Shown here piece after piece: positions 44,886 to 56,165 of a stretch of 64,000 nucleotides of DNA. Origin of the DNA: Macquaria australasica. Lineage: Eukaryota; Chordata; Actinopteri; Centrarchiformes; Percichthyidae. Below the pieces are notes generated by a model. The model saw only the letters and a list, made by a program, of their open reading frames with translations. It was not told where the DNA came from and made no database searches. The stretch is taken from positions 1,243,501 through 1,307,500 of the forward strand of contig SEMN01000100.1 in the NCBI GenBank assembly GCA_005408345.1, read 5' to 3'. Made by a program: the position numbers and the translations under genes. The stretch's first letter is position 1, and each line of letters starts with the position of its first letter.

Positions 44886-47800
44886 GAGCACAAGCTGATG
44901 CGTAACCAAAGCATAGTGGGATCCAAGTTACCAGACTTGAGTGAAGCTGCTGAACAGGAAAAAGGTAACAGTCCTTGTTTGCCCTCTTGTCCGTGTAAGA
45001 CAGAGTACTTTCAGCAACGTCGCCAAGGGTGTGCACTTCCTGAATCTCAGGGAAAATCTGTTCCAGTCAGAAAATTATGATGATCTGTTCTTGTTTGGTT
45101 TTTTTTTTCCTCTGTGCCACCCAATTACTGGCAATGTCATAACAGAGAAATAAATGCTGTTTTCATTTTCCATCAGCAGATGGCATGATTGTTAAAGCTT
45201 GTGAGCCAAAGACCACCAGTGGAAGAAAGAAACAGAGCTGTAGACTTGGACTTAAGTCAGCCTTAAGTCACAAAAATCAAAAATTAGGACTTGAGACTTT
45301 ACTTGGACTTGACTTAGTTGAGACTTGACAGCCTAAAGACTTGTGTTCAACTGTACTAATGTTTCATCATATTTTGAAGGTCAGCATTTAGAGACCTTAA
45401 AGCGAGACTGTGTCACTTTTAAAAGAACAAATAAAACCTTAAAAATGAAAGGTGAATTTGTAAGAAATGAAATGCACCCTTTCTCAATTCAACACACTCA
45501 GGGGTTTTGATGCTACAGCTGAACTTGGTCTGGTATGACTTAGCTTATGATGGCTAATGTTAGCAAACTAGATTAATTTTGCTGCGTACAATAACTGACA
45601 TTCCTGAATCAGCTCACTGACTTTATGACTCTTCTTTACTTGTGCTACTGTTACACTATGTTTCAGTATTTATCATTATCCTGTAGCTGCCACTTGTCGC
45701 CACAGTGGCTACTGTTCAGGAAAAGTTACATAGTCACTTTAAAGACGTGTGGTTTTACGTAGACTTGCACAAAAGCACTTGAGACTTGACTTTAAACCGG
45801 TCTCGAATTACTTGAGACTTGAATCAAAACGTCTCTGGTAAAAGACCAGGTAATTTATGAAATGATGTATCTGCAGGTTCTCCACCCTCTCCGAATTCAG
45901 CCAGTAGTGAGGAGGCAAGGGAGAAGTCTGACGCCATGCCAAACATTTCAGACGTGATGCTGAGAAAACTCAAACTTCACCGAGGTCTACCAGGCTGGTG
46001 TGTAATAAAACAACTGCTGCTTAAGTTGACTTTTTCCTGCCTAATCGCTCAAAAATAACCCTCCTTCCTTACATCTTCATTTTACTGTGTACAAATACTG
46101 TGTGTACATGACTTACCATACTAACAGTTCCTCTTTGATTTCATTCCAGTGCACCCCCACTCACTGAAAAAGAAGTTGAGGTTGGTATCTGATCTGTACA
46201 GGTTTTTGGGTGATTTTCACACATTATTTTTGCTAAAAATAAAGATACAAAGTCACAAAAACATCAAATTTTTCCCATTCATGATGAAGGATTGAAACTT
46301 CAGTGCTTTGTACACGCATGCTACAGCTGTTTTTGTTTTCCTGTGGTGATTTGCTTGTGCTTGTCTGCAATTTAAAGGAACAGTTTGACAATTTGGGAAA
46401 TACTCTTCTTCGCGTTCTTGTTGAGAGTTAGATGAGAAAATTGATACCACTCTCACATCTGTAAGGTAAATATGAAGCTGGAGTCAGCAGCTGGTTAGCT
46501 TAGCTTAGCATAAAGACTGGAAACAGGGGGAAACAGCTAGCCTGGTTCTGTCCAAGAATAACAAAATCTACCAGCACCTTTAAAGCTCAGTAATTAACAT
46601 GTTATATATCTTGTTTGTTTAATTCGAACAAAAACTGAAGTGTAAAAATTACAATTTGCCGTATTACGGGATATTTCTTTGAGTCTTCTGCTTTTTGTAC
46701 AGATTTAAAAAGCGAGATATAACATGTTAATCACGGCACATAGCCCCCTGTAAAACCACAACTTGTCATTTTTACATGACACTACACTTCGGTATTTGTA
46801 TGGACTAATCAAGTGAGATATAATGTGTTAATTAGTGAGCTTTAAATGTGATGGTAGATGGATTTTGTTACCTTTGGACAGAGCCAGGTTAGCTGTTTCC
46901 AGTCTTTATGCTGAGCAAAGCTAATCGGTGGTAGCTTCATATTTACCGTACAGATAAGAGAGTGGTATCAATCTTCTCATTTAACTCTCGGCAAGAAAGC
47001 AAGAAAGTATTTCCCCAAAATGACTAATTATTACTTAAATAATCTGAACACTTTGGTGGTATATGAAAGCCTCAATAATAGGAAGAGACACAATGTTCTT
47101 ACAAATACAGTTATTTACTACTTAAACACAACTTAAACTGTTAAATAGCAAAAAGAAAATATATATATAATTTGCTTCATGCCATGTTCTGCTTCCCAAA
47201 GAAAATATATCATTTCCGCCTTTAAAATGCTCCACAGTAATTAACTGTGTCATGAGTTTTCATACAATGGGTCATAAAATTGACCACTAACAGTAACCTG
47301 TTTACTCTGAGCAGTAGATTGTAGGTTCAAACAGTGCAGCCAGATGTATTGTTCCACTCACTGCTGAACATTGGCCACGTGGAGCCCCATGTTTATAATA
47401 ACCTGTTTTGTTACCAAAGTACTTAATTACTCCGTCGTAAAAATTGGCTGCCTGGAGTTGGCTGTGTTCTGTCAACAGGAAAGTGTTTTTCTGTTCCTGA
47501 TCAGACTGAAGAGACTCGGAGTGATTTCCTGTGGAGAAAATGCAAACAGCAGTGACGCTGTCAGGGCTCGGGCTGTGGCCCTCTCTCTGCTCCCTCGGGG
47601 ATGCGTCTGAATCAGGACAGTCAGAGGTCATATATTTCCTCTCAGCCGTGGCCCATGTATGTTGGAAAACTGTGCAGACTGGCTTTGATCAACACAGCAA
47701 AACATCAAGAGGTCAAATGTCAGAATCACAGCTTGTTCCTCACGCTGGTCTCAGGGCTGCTTGATTCTCCCTCACACGTTAACCAATAAAAATGCATATT

Positions 47801-50800
47801 AGTATTGTGTGAACAACCACACTGACTCTCATTTAGCCTGTGTATGTGTGTGTGTGTGTGTGGGAGAGATTTCTTTGGATTCCTCTGTATTTATTCCACT
47901 GAGTTGGTGTGTTGCCATCACCGGCAGCTTATCTGTATTTAATGTGCTGTTTAATGTGCCATTCTGAGTGTTATATTGCAGTAACTTCCTTCCCACAGAA
48001 TGCATTTGTGCAGCTGTCACTGGCATTTCGTAATGACAACTACACTCTGGAGATGAGGCTCAAACAGTCGGAGAGGGAGAGGAACCTGACTGAGGAAGAC
48101 ACAGAGAAAGAACTAGAAGAGTTCAAAGGAGCACTGAAGGTCAGCCCTCGAAAACAGCAGCTGATATTAGATTAACTCACTAGAAAAGAAGAGCTCCTTC
48201 TGGCTCTTTAGTGCTCGTTCATCTGCTTAATGTTTCCTGGAAGTGTCCCACAGTAAATATTTATCTTGTCTAAGTCCAATCCCAGGTACAAAAGGGACAC
48301 TGATGTACGGTTTGCTTTCGTGACAGAGTTTTGTAACAAGATGTTGTTATGTTTCTTGCAGATGACTGCGCCACAGTGGCAGAACCTGGAACAGCGGGAG
48401 GCCTACCAGCGCCTCATAGAGACAGTGACAGTGCTGCACCGACTGGCCACACGGCTCTCCAGCAGAGCAGAGATAGTTGGAGCAGTCCGACAGGTGCAGT
48501 TATTCAAGCACATGCAATGACAGATAAAGATAATGCTGCATTGTGTAATTATACAGTACATCTTGTTGTTTTAAAGAAACTCCTCGTCAGGATGCCTTGG
48601 AGCCACTGGAGTGCGTGTTTGGCAGCATTTTAAAAATGATGGTGAAGGTTTTTATCTGATGTCATGGCTGACCTCATGCCGGCCAAAGCAAACATCAGTT
48701 AGAGAGAGCAAATTTACTGTTTTTGCAGTTCAAAGGTCTTTTAGCTATTTATAATCCCAGACCACTCAGATGAATTACTGTCTTTTCTTTGTACTGCTGC
48801 CCATCTGTTAATAACAATCTAGTTATAAGGCTATCAGTTCCACAGAAATTAAGGCTCCTATAACATGGTATTATTGATCCAGTTCAGATGACTAGAAGTC
48901 TCTTGTGTGGCTTTCAGGTTGTTTTCAAGACAGCCGGGTTTCTTAAAATGTGTTTGTGTTTACTGCAAATAATAACTTGGGTGTGTGATAGTTTTTCGTG
49001 TCACAGTATCATATACTGTATAAAGGAAAAGACAGATTTATGAATATATCTGCCTTTTCCAGTAGGTATTTATCTCCATGAGTACTGTCCATACTTCTTA
49101 CCTTTTTAACATCTCACCAGAAAGATGTGATGTTTCTCTTGTAGTGTGACAGCGGTTGCTTGTAGGGACGAACCACAGATAATTATTACCAAACTTTGCA
49201 GCTCTATGGAGATTTTTAGCCTCTTTTAGCTCATTGTTTTGGTTTATACGGCACATTTTACTCTGTGGTTCGGTCTCACTGCTCTCATCAACCCGGTTTC
49301 CAGCACCAAAAAGCAGACAGACAAATTAGCGGGTGAAGAAAGTTGAGCCAGATATTTTTCTCAGGAGTTGGGCAAAAAGAAAAAAGGCAGTTAATATTGG
49401 CCTTGTATTCATCAGGTGGCCAAAAACACAACACTAATGGGGTGATGAATTGCTCTGTGTCTGCTGGATGTGTTAGTAGGCAGTTACTTATCTAAATAGA
49501 AGTGTGTGTCTGTCAGCTTGTTTTGTACCTTGTCTGCCCCCTAGCAATTAATTCAGCTTTAAAAACATATTTTCACTTAAAAATCAATGAGCTAATGGGA
49601 TAAGTCAGATGTATGTTGGACAGCCATAAGTTTAAGTAAAAATATAGGTTTGTTTTTTGTTTTCGCAGTTCTTTCACAGCTCCTACCACAACGAACCATT
49701 TGTTCAAACTCTCTGCTTTAAAATGTAAGGTTTTAGGTTGAGATAACTTTGTTATGATATGGCGCTATATAAATAAAACTGAATTGAATTGAATAATAGT
49801 GTTTTCAGCAGAAGTTACTGATTCTGTGCTCATGTACAGTAGTGCAGGCTTGTACTGAATGACTTTTCATTGTGCAACAGGAGAAACGAATGAGCAAGGC
49901 CACTGAGGTCATGATGCAATATGTGGAAAACCTGAAGAGGACATATGAGAAGGACCATGCCGAGCTGATGGAGTTCAAAAAGCTGGCCAACCAGAACTCA
50001 AATCGCTGTTACGGAGGGTCCATAGACACTGGAGGTAAGACTACGCTAATGACCACATTAAGGTCCAGCACAGGGAAACACCGAGAATGAAACTCAGCCA
50101 ACCTGATATTATATTTTTCCTCTACTGAGGGCTTCATTGTAAATGGAAAATATTTTAAGCTATCCAGGCAAGGGTTTGAAAGCATGTCAGTTCTTTAGCA
50201 TCACTGCTGCTTTGCTCTGTAAGAATATTTTCACTGTAACTGGAGTATCCTAATGCTCTGATACTGAGCAGCTTTGCTGCAGCTTTGGGAACAATACCAA
50301 TATGAAATTAATGGTTTCTGTGCTTACGTAATTCTGTGTTTCTTTGTCTGTTTTTTATAAAGATGATGGAGTTCCACGGCCGTCAAGATCGATGTCCCTC
50401 ACCCTTGGAAAGGTAAGCCCTTAAGTTTTTCTGAGTGAGTTCTGTTTGTTATGTTTGCAAATTGAATTTCTTTGGATTTTGGACTGTTAGTCATTCCAAA
50501 CAAGCATTTTGAAGAGATTTGTTGTGTTTGTGTTTATCTTGTAACAAGGCTAAAAGTCTACAGCCATGCTAGCAGCTCTGTGAGGCTGTACTTAATGCTA
50601 AATGCTAACATCAACATGCTAACATGCTAAGCAGGTACAATGTTTACCATGTTCACCATCTTGGTTTAGCATGTCAGCATGCTAACATTAGCTAATTAGC
50701 ACTAAACACAAAGTACAACCTGATGATGGCGCCTGATAAAAGGTTAAGAGATCACCAAAGTTATTACAATTAATCCTGAAGGGAGCATGAATGTATGTAC

Positions 50801-52172
50801 CAAATGTCATGGAAATCCATCCAACAGTTGTTGAGACATTTCACTCAAAACCACAAATGTCAACCTCATGGTGGCATTGGAGGAAAAGTCAGAGGATCAC
50901 CAAAGTCATTAGGATTCATCCTCTGGGGACCATGAAAATGTCATGACTCCTATCCATCCACTAGTTGCTGAGATTATTCAGTCTGGACCAAAGTGGTGGG
51001 CCGACCAACTGACAGACCAACATTGCCATCCCTAGAAAGATGCCACTAGCAAGGCTAACAATGTCCACCTGCTGAACTGTTTTTGATGTTCTTTTGTGTT
51101 TCTTGTTTAATTTATGAAATTGTCTCTTCTTTCAGTGACATCATCATGTCTTTGTAGTTGTAAACATTCAAAACTTAACATCCCTGATATTCCCATTTTC
51201 CATCCTTACCACTGACACTGTTGCACGTTCTGTCTCCTCTCTAGGCTCTGCCCAGGCGTAGGGTGAGCGTAGCGGTGGTGCCTAAGTTTAACCTCCTGAA
51301 CATCCCAGGTCAGACCCCAGCCACAGCCGGCCCGGGCCCCAACGTTGGCCCCACCACTGGTGCTGCTCTTCCTGTCCTGGTAGGTCTTCCTGTCCTGTCA
51401 GGAAATGATGGGGAATCACATATCAAGCATTTAATGACGTGACACCCACTCTCTCAGACTGACTGCTGAATGAAAACGATGTACAATGGGTTATAAACTT
51501 ATTTAGGAGTCATCTTAGGGCCCTTACTTATGAAATAGTTCATTTTTAGGACATCAATTTTACATGAGAAGTTTCAGGTGTTTCTTTTTATTTCAAAATG
51601 GATAAATCGTTTTTCTGTCTGAGTAAAAATCATCCAATATTTCACAACAAAGCAAAAATCTGAGAAAACTCCAAATGATAAATACAAATTTGTGTTGCAG
51701 AAGTTAGTTTCTTCTTCTTTTCTCTCTCATTAATCCTCTCACAACCCCTCAGATTTTCCAGGTTGGGAACCACTGAACAAAACTACCTAACTGTATATAA
51801 AGTAGTTAAAACTAGCTCCACAACAGTAAAATGCTGCTTAAACATTGATGCATCAGCGTTAACAATCTTATAGCATCATATATAATAATATATCAGTCAC
51901 AGGGGTCATTGCTCATAATGCTTCTGTACTTTTACTTAATGCAGGACTTTAACTTTTAATTTAGTATTTTCACATTGTGGTATTGGTACTTTAACTTAAG
52001 TAAAGGATGTGAATACTTCCATCACGCCTGTTAATTGTGTATTATTGTTTGACAGTAATAATATTCTTCAATAATATTCAACACTCTCCTCTTTAGTGTG
52101 AAGCGAATGATGTGAAAGGCAACACTTCCACAGAGCCGGCACAACCAGCAGCAGAATGGTATGTTTTGTGTA

Positions 52173-52215
<43 letters not shown>

Positions 52216-54361
52216 TATGTACACACACCATTGCTTGATTCCCAGGGTCACCACACAGTCCTTGAAACAATGGGCCAAGACAAGCCTGAACTTGTAATCA
52301 TCCTTATCAAAAGCATTTTGTGCTGCAGTGGGACCTTGTGTGACCTTCAGGATGTGTTTTACAGCGCAGAGAAAGCCCCAGTGAGGTGAAAAATAACCCT
52401 GAAAGCATAAATAATAATCAAACCCTGCTGCAGTTGATGGATATGCTATCCTGGGTCGTAATCTAAACATTTGTGCAAGAGTTTGACAAAGTCCAGGCAC
52501 AAGGCTCCAATCATATCCTGGTTATAAAGTGAGCCAGAGTGGAGCTCTCAAGTGTCTCAGCTACATGTTCTGTGAGGAGACGAGAATAGCAATAACAAAT
52601 GTGCAAAGTGCCAGCTCCATTTTGTTTGCACTCACAGCGTCTGTGATGGTGTCTGTAATGCACGCTACCACTCAGCCACTGCTGCAGTATGTCCATTATA
52701 AGACAAGGCCACGGTGTTGTGATGGAACCTAAGTGCACACTCCTCTCAGTTTTATAATGTCTGCTGTGATGGTGTTGGTGTCCAAGGCTGATTGCTCTTT
52801 TCCCATCTGAAACAATGCAGTGGAAAGAGTGTGTCGGAGCAGGAAAGTGAGCCAGCCAAGCCTTCAGTCAACTTAGAGGAGATCAGAGCCGAGATCAGAG
52901 CTGAGCTCAAGGCAAAGATGGAGGAGGAGGCGTATAATAAAGGGTGAGGCCTTTTCTCCTGCTCCTTAACTACACACAAACACACACTGTATGATGACAT
53001 TGTTGTTGCTCATCATAAATCATTACATTTATGGGACCCATCAGATATGTTGTTGTTGTACAGGTGAATTTTCTCGTTAAGTATACAGAGACTTTGAGAC
53101 ATTTAGGACATCCATATTTCAGGCATTTTATCATTGTAAACCTTATGTCTTGCTGGTAAAATATTAACATTTCAAATGCAGCTACCAAGAGGGACTGAAG
53201 CAAAGTAAAGTGCTCCAGGAGGAGAAGCGTGAAGAGGAAAACACTGCAGAGAAATTGCTGGAATCAAAAAATAAGGATGAAGAGAGTGGAAAGAAGATAG
53301 AGACAAGCAGGTAAACTGAATCTGCCGCTTTAAAAATTTTTTGTATGTTGTTCTTTTACAGTACTGACATACACAGACCAAATGAATCTGAATCTCAACT
53401 ACAACATGAGAGTACACCTCAATAAGCCCTGTCTCTACGTCTCAAACTTTCAATTTTAAACAAGTTTGAATTTATTTGATAGAGACGATGCAAGTTAACA
53501 TAGTTCCAATACAGAGCATGAAACTTATGTGCTGCACAGAGTGTTTATAGCTATTGCTAATTTTCAACTCTTGTCCCTAGTTTAAATACACCAAGAGCTT
53601 CATCATCAGTATTTATACGAAACCTCCAACTTTTAAAATATATTAGCCACTTGCAGATAGCTGGATGTTGATGATCACACAAGGAAAAAACACCTCAGAT
53701 GTTTGTTTGAAACACATCATTTGTATCCTGTTGGTAAATAATGGTTAATAATGATGTTGATGATCAATTAATATACTCCTTTTTTATGCTTGATACTTTG
53801 ATATTTTTTATGTCAATGAATCTTTATGTAGCTCTACATCATTTGCATGTGATTATCCATGAAACAAAAAGAAAAGGCTGCAATTCAATTTAAAGGAGTA
53901 AAGGTGAAAGAGCCAAACTAACTGCCATGTTTATTATTCCAATAAATATATAATCTATTTTACCCATCTTTGAATGTATAAATAATTTCTCAGTTTAAGT
54001 AGAAAAATCAGTCTTTCCAATACATGGATCTCTTTGATTTTTTGTTTGTTTGTTTGTTTTGTTTTGTTTTTGCTGCCGTAGCTGATATTCAGATACATAT
54101 CTGTCATTTAAAAGAAATCCTATAACATATCAAAGTGTTGACAGCAATGGAAATATCAGATCTATACTGTATACTGTATGAGGTCATTATCTTCACAGGA
54201 GGATGGAGGAGGTCCTGGTTCTTCTTGGTCGGTTTTGTCCCAAGATTCCTTTGAATCAGCGACTTCTCTGGATCGCCCTGACGCTGTTTGTGGTGATGTG
54301 TCTGGTTATCAGTATTTTTACATTCTTCAGTGACTACTACAACAGACGTGAGGACACGTAA
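38291..54361 (+). CDS. irag1: Inositol 1,4,5-trisphosphate receptor-associated 1 (IRAG1/MRVI1), main body
   Basis: IRAG1 is an ER-anchored substrate of cGMP kinase I-beta that restrains IP3-receptor calcium release in smooth muscle and platelets. Exons: 38291-38509, 41275-41381, 41479-41540, 42377-42550, 42820-42903, 43058-43101, 43430-43477, 44261-44716, 44886-44964, 45877-45997, 46150-46180, 47999-48139, 48362-48493, 49881-50034, 50363-50412, 51245-51379, 52097-52158, 52821-52943, 53182-53310, 54199-54361. They total 2514 nt with consistent phases. Matches to human include [43 protein letters not shown], the coiled coil [18 protein letters not shown], and [22 protein letters not shown] carries an RRxS kinase motif. 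A single membrane helix ([19 protein letters not shown]) near the C-terminus leaves about ten lumenal residues: a tail anchor. Exon 43430 is the least certain. The first exon is in phase with the upstream KASH5-like exons; a short form may start at 38438. Confidence 0.93.
39118..39190. repeat. Tail fragment of family B repeat
   Basis: 'gccccttgaggcaaatttgtg', a 'gggctatataa' phrase and a 'cttgacttgactt' end are the reverse complement of the start of the 6573-6880 repeat. Only about 70 bp are recognisable. Confidence 0.6.
40866..41040. repeat. Fragment of dispersed repeat (family F)
   Basis: 'gctaaacactgagctgaaa', 'ctcactataaagctcc', 'tgataattctccgta' and 'cattgttattataaaaa' match, in order, a longer copy at 55480-55885. 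No coding potential is seen. Confidence 0.6.
42339..42361. repeat. (TG)n tract upstream of irag1 exon 42377
   Basis: An interrupted TG run ('gtgtgtgtgtgtgtgta' with flanking cgtacgtg) lies 15 nt before the acceptor. A complementary (CA)n run starts 20 nt after the exon's donor. Confidence 0.8.
42570..42609. repeat. (CA)n tract downstream of irag1 exon 42377
   Basis: About 19 uninterrupted CA units lie immediately inside the intron following exon 42377-42550. They are complementary to the TG run before the same exon. Confidence 0.9.
43808..44100 (-). repeat. Dispersed repeat (family A), inverted copy
   Basis: It reads 'ctctagggatggcagtgt', 'ccactttggtcaagactga', 'gaggatgaatcccaatgac', 'gccaccatgaggttg' and a GCTAGC/TTAGC-rich end. 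This is the reverse complement of 50555-51062. It ends about 160 bp before exon 44261-44716. Confidence 0.7.
44828..44883. repeat. (TG)n tract abutting the acceptor of irag1 exon 44886
   Basis: About 27 TG units run directly into the acceptor (tgtgtgcag, exon from 44886). The tract replaces a normal polypyrimidine tract. Confidence 0.95.
45230..45850. repeat. Degenerate GACTTGA-rich repeat interrupted by a MITE
   Basis: Both outer parts (45238-45350 and 45765-45830) are built of 'gacttgagacttgactt'-like words. Between them, 45396-45744 has inverted ends: 'cttaaagcgagactgtgtca' followed by 'cttttaaa', against 'aaaagttacatagtcacttt' followed by 'aaag'. The inner segment looks like a short DNA element inserted in the outer repeat. 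Confidence 0.6.
46376..47035. repeat. Long-inverted-repeat (foldback) element, copy 2 (family D)
   Basis: The left arm has 'gatgagaaaattgatacca', 'gttagcttagcttagcataa', 'ggaaacagggggaaacagct'. The right arm has the complements 'gctgtttccagtctttatgc' and 'gagagtggtatcaatcttct'. The arms are about 220 bp. Internal words 'taattaacatgttatat' and 'gttaattagtgagcttta' are also mutually complementary. Confidence 0.75.
49735..49796. repeat. SINE-like 3' tail
   Basis: 'atatggcgctatataaataa' followed by 'aactgaattgaattgaat' is a common teleost SINE/LINE terminus with a pentameric tail (GAATT). Only the tail is recognisable. Confidence 0.6.
50555..51062 (+). repeat. Dispersed repeat (family A), longest copy
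   Basis: It contains 'gccatgctagcagctctgtg', many GCTAAC/TGCTAGC words, 'tcatggtggcattggag', 'ggattcatcctctggggacc', 'agtctggaccaaagtggtgg' and 'cattgccatccctag'. It lies in the intron 50413-51244 of irag1, opposite in orientation to the copy at 43808-44100. Confidence 0.75.
51590..52025. repeat. Degraded hAT-like element (family C)
   Basis: In-order matches to 33050-33481 include 'catcagcgtt', 'atcagtcacag', 'gcaggacttt', 'ttaacttaagtaaagga' and a terminal 'gaatacttccatcacgcctg' that is a mutated form of GAATACTTCTTCCACCACTG. The left terminus was not found. Confidence 0.6.
52174..52211. repeat. (CA)n microsatellite
   Basis: A pure CA run begins 15 nt after the donor of irag1 exon 52097-52158. 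Confidence 0.9.
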
Positions 54362-54810
54362 GGACTTTGTGCGAGGCGAGATGAAGATCTTTGGACTAAG
54401 TGTAGCTGCACAACCAAAGAACCCCAGAACAGAATAACAGAGACGGGAGTCGTCCTCTGTCTCTGTCAGTTTACCATATCACCACACTCGGACTCACTTG
54501 AATCCATGACCCTGACTCTCGAGGGCCAAAGACATTTTGGGAGGCTTTACGGATAATGTTGCCTTTGTCATGATTAACAGCATTAAGTTATAATTTTGTT
54601 TGGATTAAAAAATTGACAGATTGTTTGCTGCAGCAAGAAAAAAATATAATTTTTGTTTAGGGACCAATTATATAGTTTGATGATATATATATATATATTA
54701 GATGCATAGGTAATGATATGTTCTGGTTTGGGTACTTTTTGCCGCAATAGAAAGAGTGTATATTTATCTACACTCTAATGTTAAAATATAATCTCTCAGG
54801 TCCAATAGAT

Positions 54811-55141
54811 AATAAAGCCCCTGAGAGATTTTGAAGTCATATTTAAAGATATAGAAAATAAAGGAATGTTTTTATTTTTTGTTTAATTTCTATAATGTGT
54901 ATTTAAAGACTTTAAAATATAAGCACATTCCAAAGTAGTTCCTCATGCAATATTTTGCAGTTGATGGTTCTCATTTGTGCCATTTTGGATTGTGTCTTCA
55001 GAGCACTGAGAGATTTTCTTCTTGTATGAGAGCACTGTTTAGATGGCATGAGGCTTATTTTATCTTCTTTGCACATGTGTGCCTACCTGTTTTGTTTATT
55101 CTCTGTGGATTTTATGCTCTGCCACTTCACCTTTAAATAAA
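54811..55141 (+). terminator. irag1: irag1 polyadenylation signals
   Basis: AATAAA occurs at 54811-54816, 54857-54862 and 55136-55141, all downstream of the TAA at 54359-54361. The last is followed by a 'gtgcctg...ttgtagt' GT-rich stretch and is the likeliest distal end, giving a 3' UTR of about 0.8 kb. Alternative use of the earlier sites is plausible. Confidence 0.6.
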
Positions 55142-55479
55142 GGTGCCTGAAAACATATTGTAGTCATTTCCATTGAGAAATCTAAATTTTATATATATAT
55201 AATATATATATAATATATAATATATAAAAGGTGCTATCATAGCAGATTGCTGCTATAATCCATCTTCTAACATGCAATACAGAGGACTTAACCTGCAGCA
55301 GCCAATTTTTTTTATTTTTGACCACACGGGGGCAGCAGAAACACGTGAGCACAAAATTGACATATCATCACCTTTTACATTGAAATGGCGAACAGTTGCT
55401 TATTTACACATCCAGCAGCTACGGAGCAACATCATCTTTCATTTGGAGTCATGTTTCTGGCCACCAGGTAAATGTAAGT

Positions 55480-55885
55480 ACAATATTAGCTCTCTTTTAG
55501 CTCTGGTTTTGGTCTCCACCAACTCCTGATTGGAAATATCTGGCACTTTTGCTGCTAAATGCTCACTATGTTCTCCAGCTAGTCGCTAACTGTCTCTGTC
55601 TGCCATTTGGTGCTGAGCAGGTAGTGTACAGTGGGGTGTTTAGAGCTTTTTTACTGAAAACAGCTGCTTGTTGTGGGCAAAAATTACGCTATGAGAGCGG
55701 TGAGAATGAACCAAAACAGTTAAAGTTACAGGCTGACGGCTAAACAATGAGCCAAAACTCACTATAAATCTCCCTAAAGCTGAGTAGCGCTGCAGATACT
55801 GGTGATAATTCTCTGTAGGTTTATCACTACGAATGACCCCTTTCACATTGTCTGATGGTTTTCACATACATCGTTATTATAAAAA
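55480..55885. repeat. Dispersed repeat (family F), long copy
   Basis: Phrases 'ttggtctccaccaactcctg', 'aatatctggcacttttgctg', 'ctatgagagcggtgagaatg', 'aaaactcactataaatctcc' and 'acatcgttattataaaaa' are typical of an interspersed repeat; the right half recurs at 40866-41040. It abuts the family D half copy. Confidence 0.6.
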
Positions 55886-55889
55886 GCCT

Positions 55890-56165
55890 CTTTAAAGGAA
55901 TATTTGATATATTTTGTGAAATACACTTATTGGCTTTCTTCCTTAGAGTTAGATGAGAAGATTGATACCACTCTCATGTCTGTATGCTAAATATAAAGCT
56001 ATAACCCACAGCCTGTTAGCTTAGCTTAGCACAAAGACTGGAAACAGGGGGAAACAGCTTGCCTGGCTCTGTCCAAAGGTAATAAAATCCACCTACCAGC
56101 ACCTCTAAAGCTCACTAATTAACATGTTATGTCTCGTTTGTTTATCCGGACCAAAACCGAAGGGT
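55890..56165. repeat. Half copy of the foldback element (family D)
   Basis: It has the left arm only: 'gatgagaagattgatacca', 'gttagcttagcttagcacaa', 'ggaaacagggggaaacagct', then 'ctcactaattaacatgttat'. The complementary right arm found in the 29.3 kb and 46.4 kb copies is missing. Confidence 0.7.
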
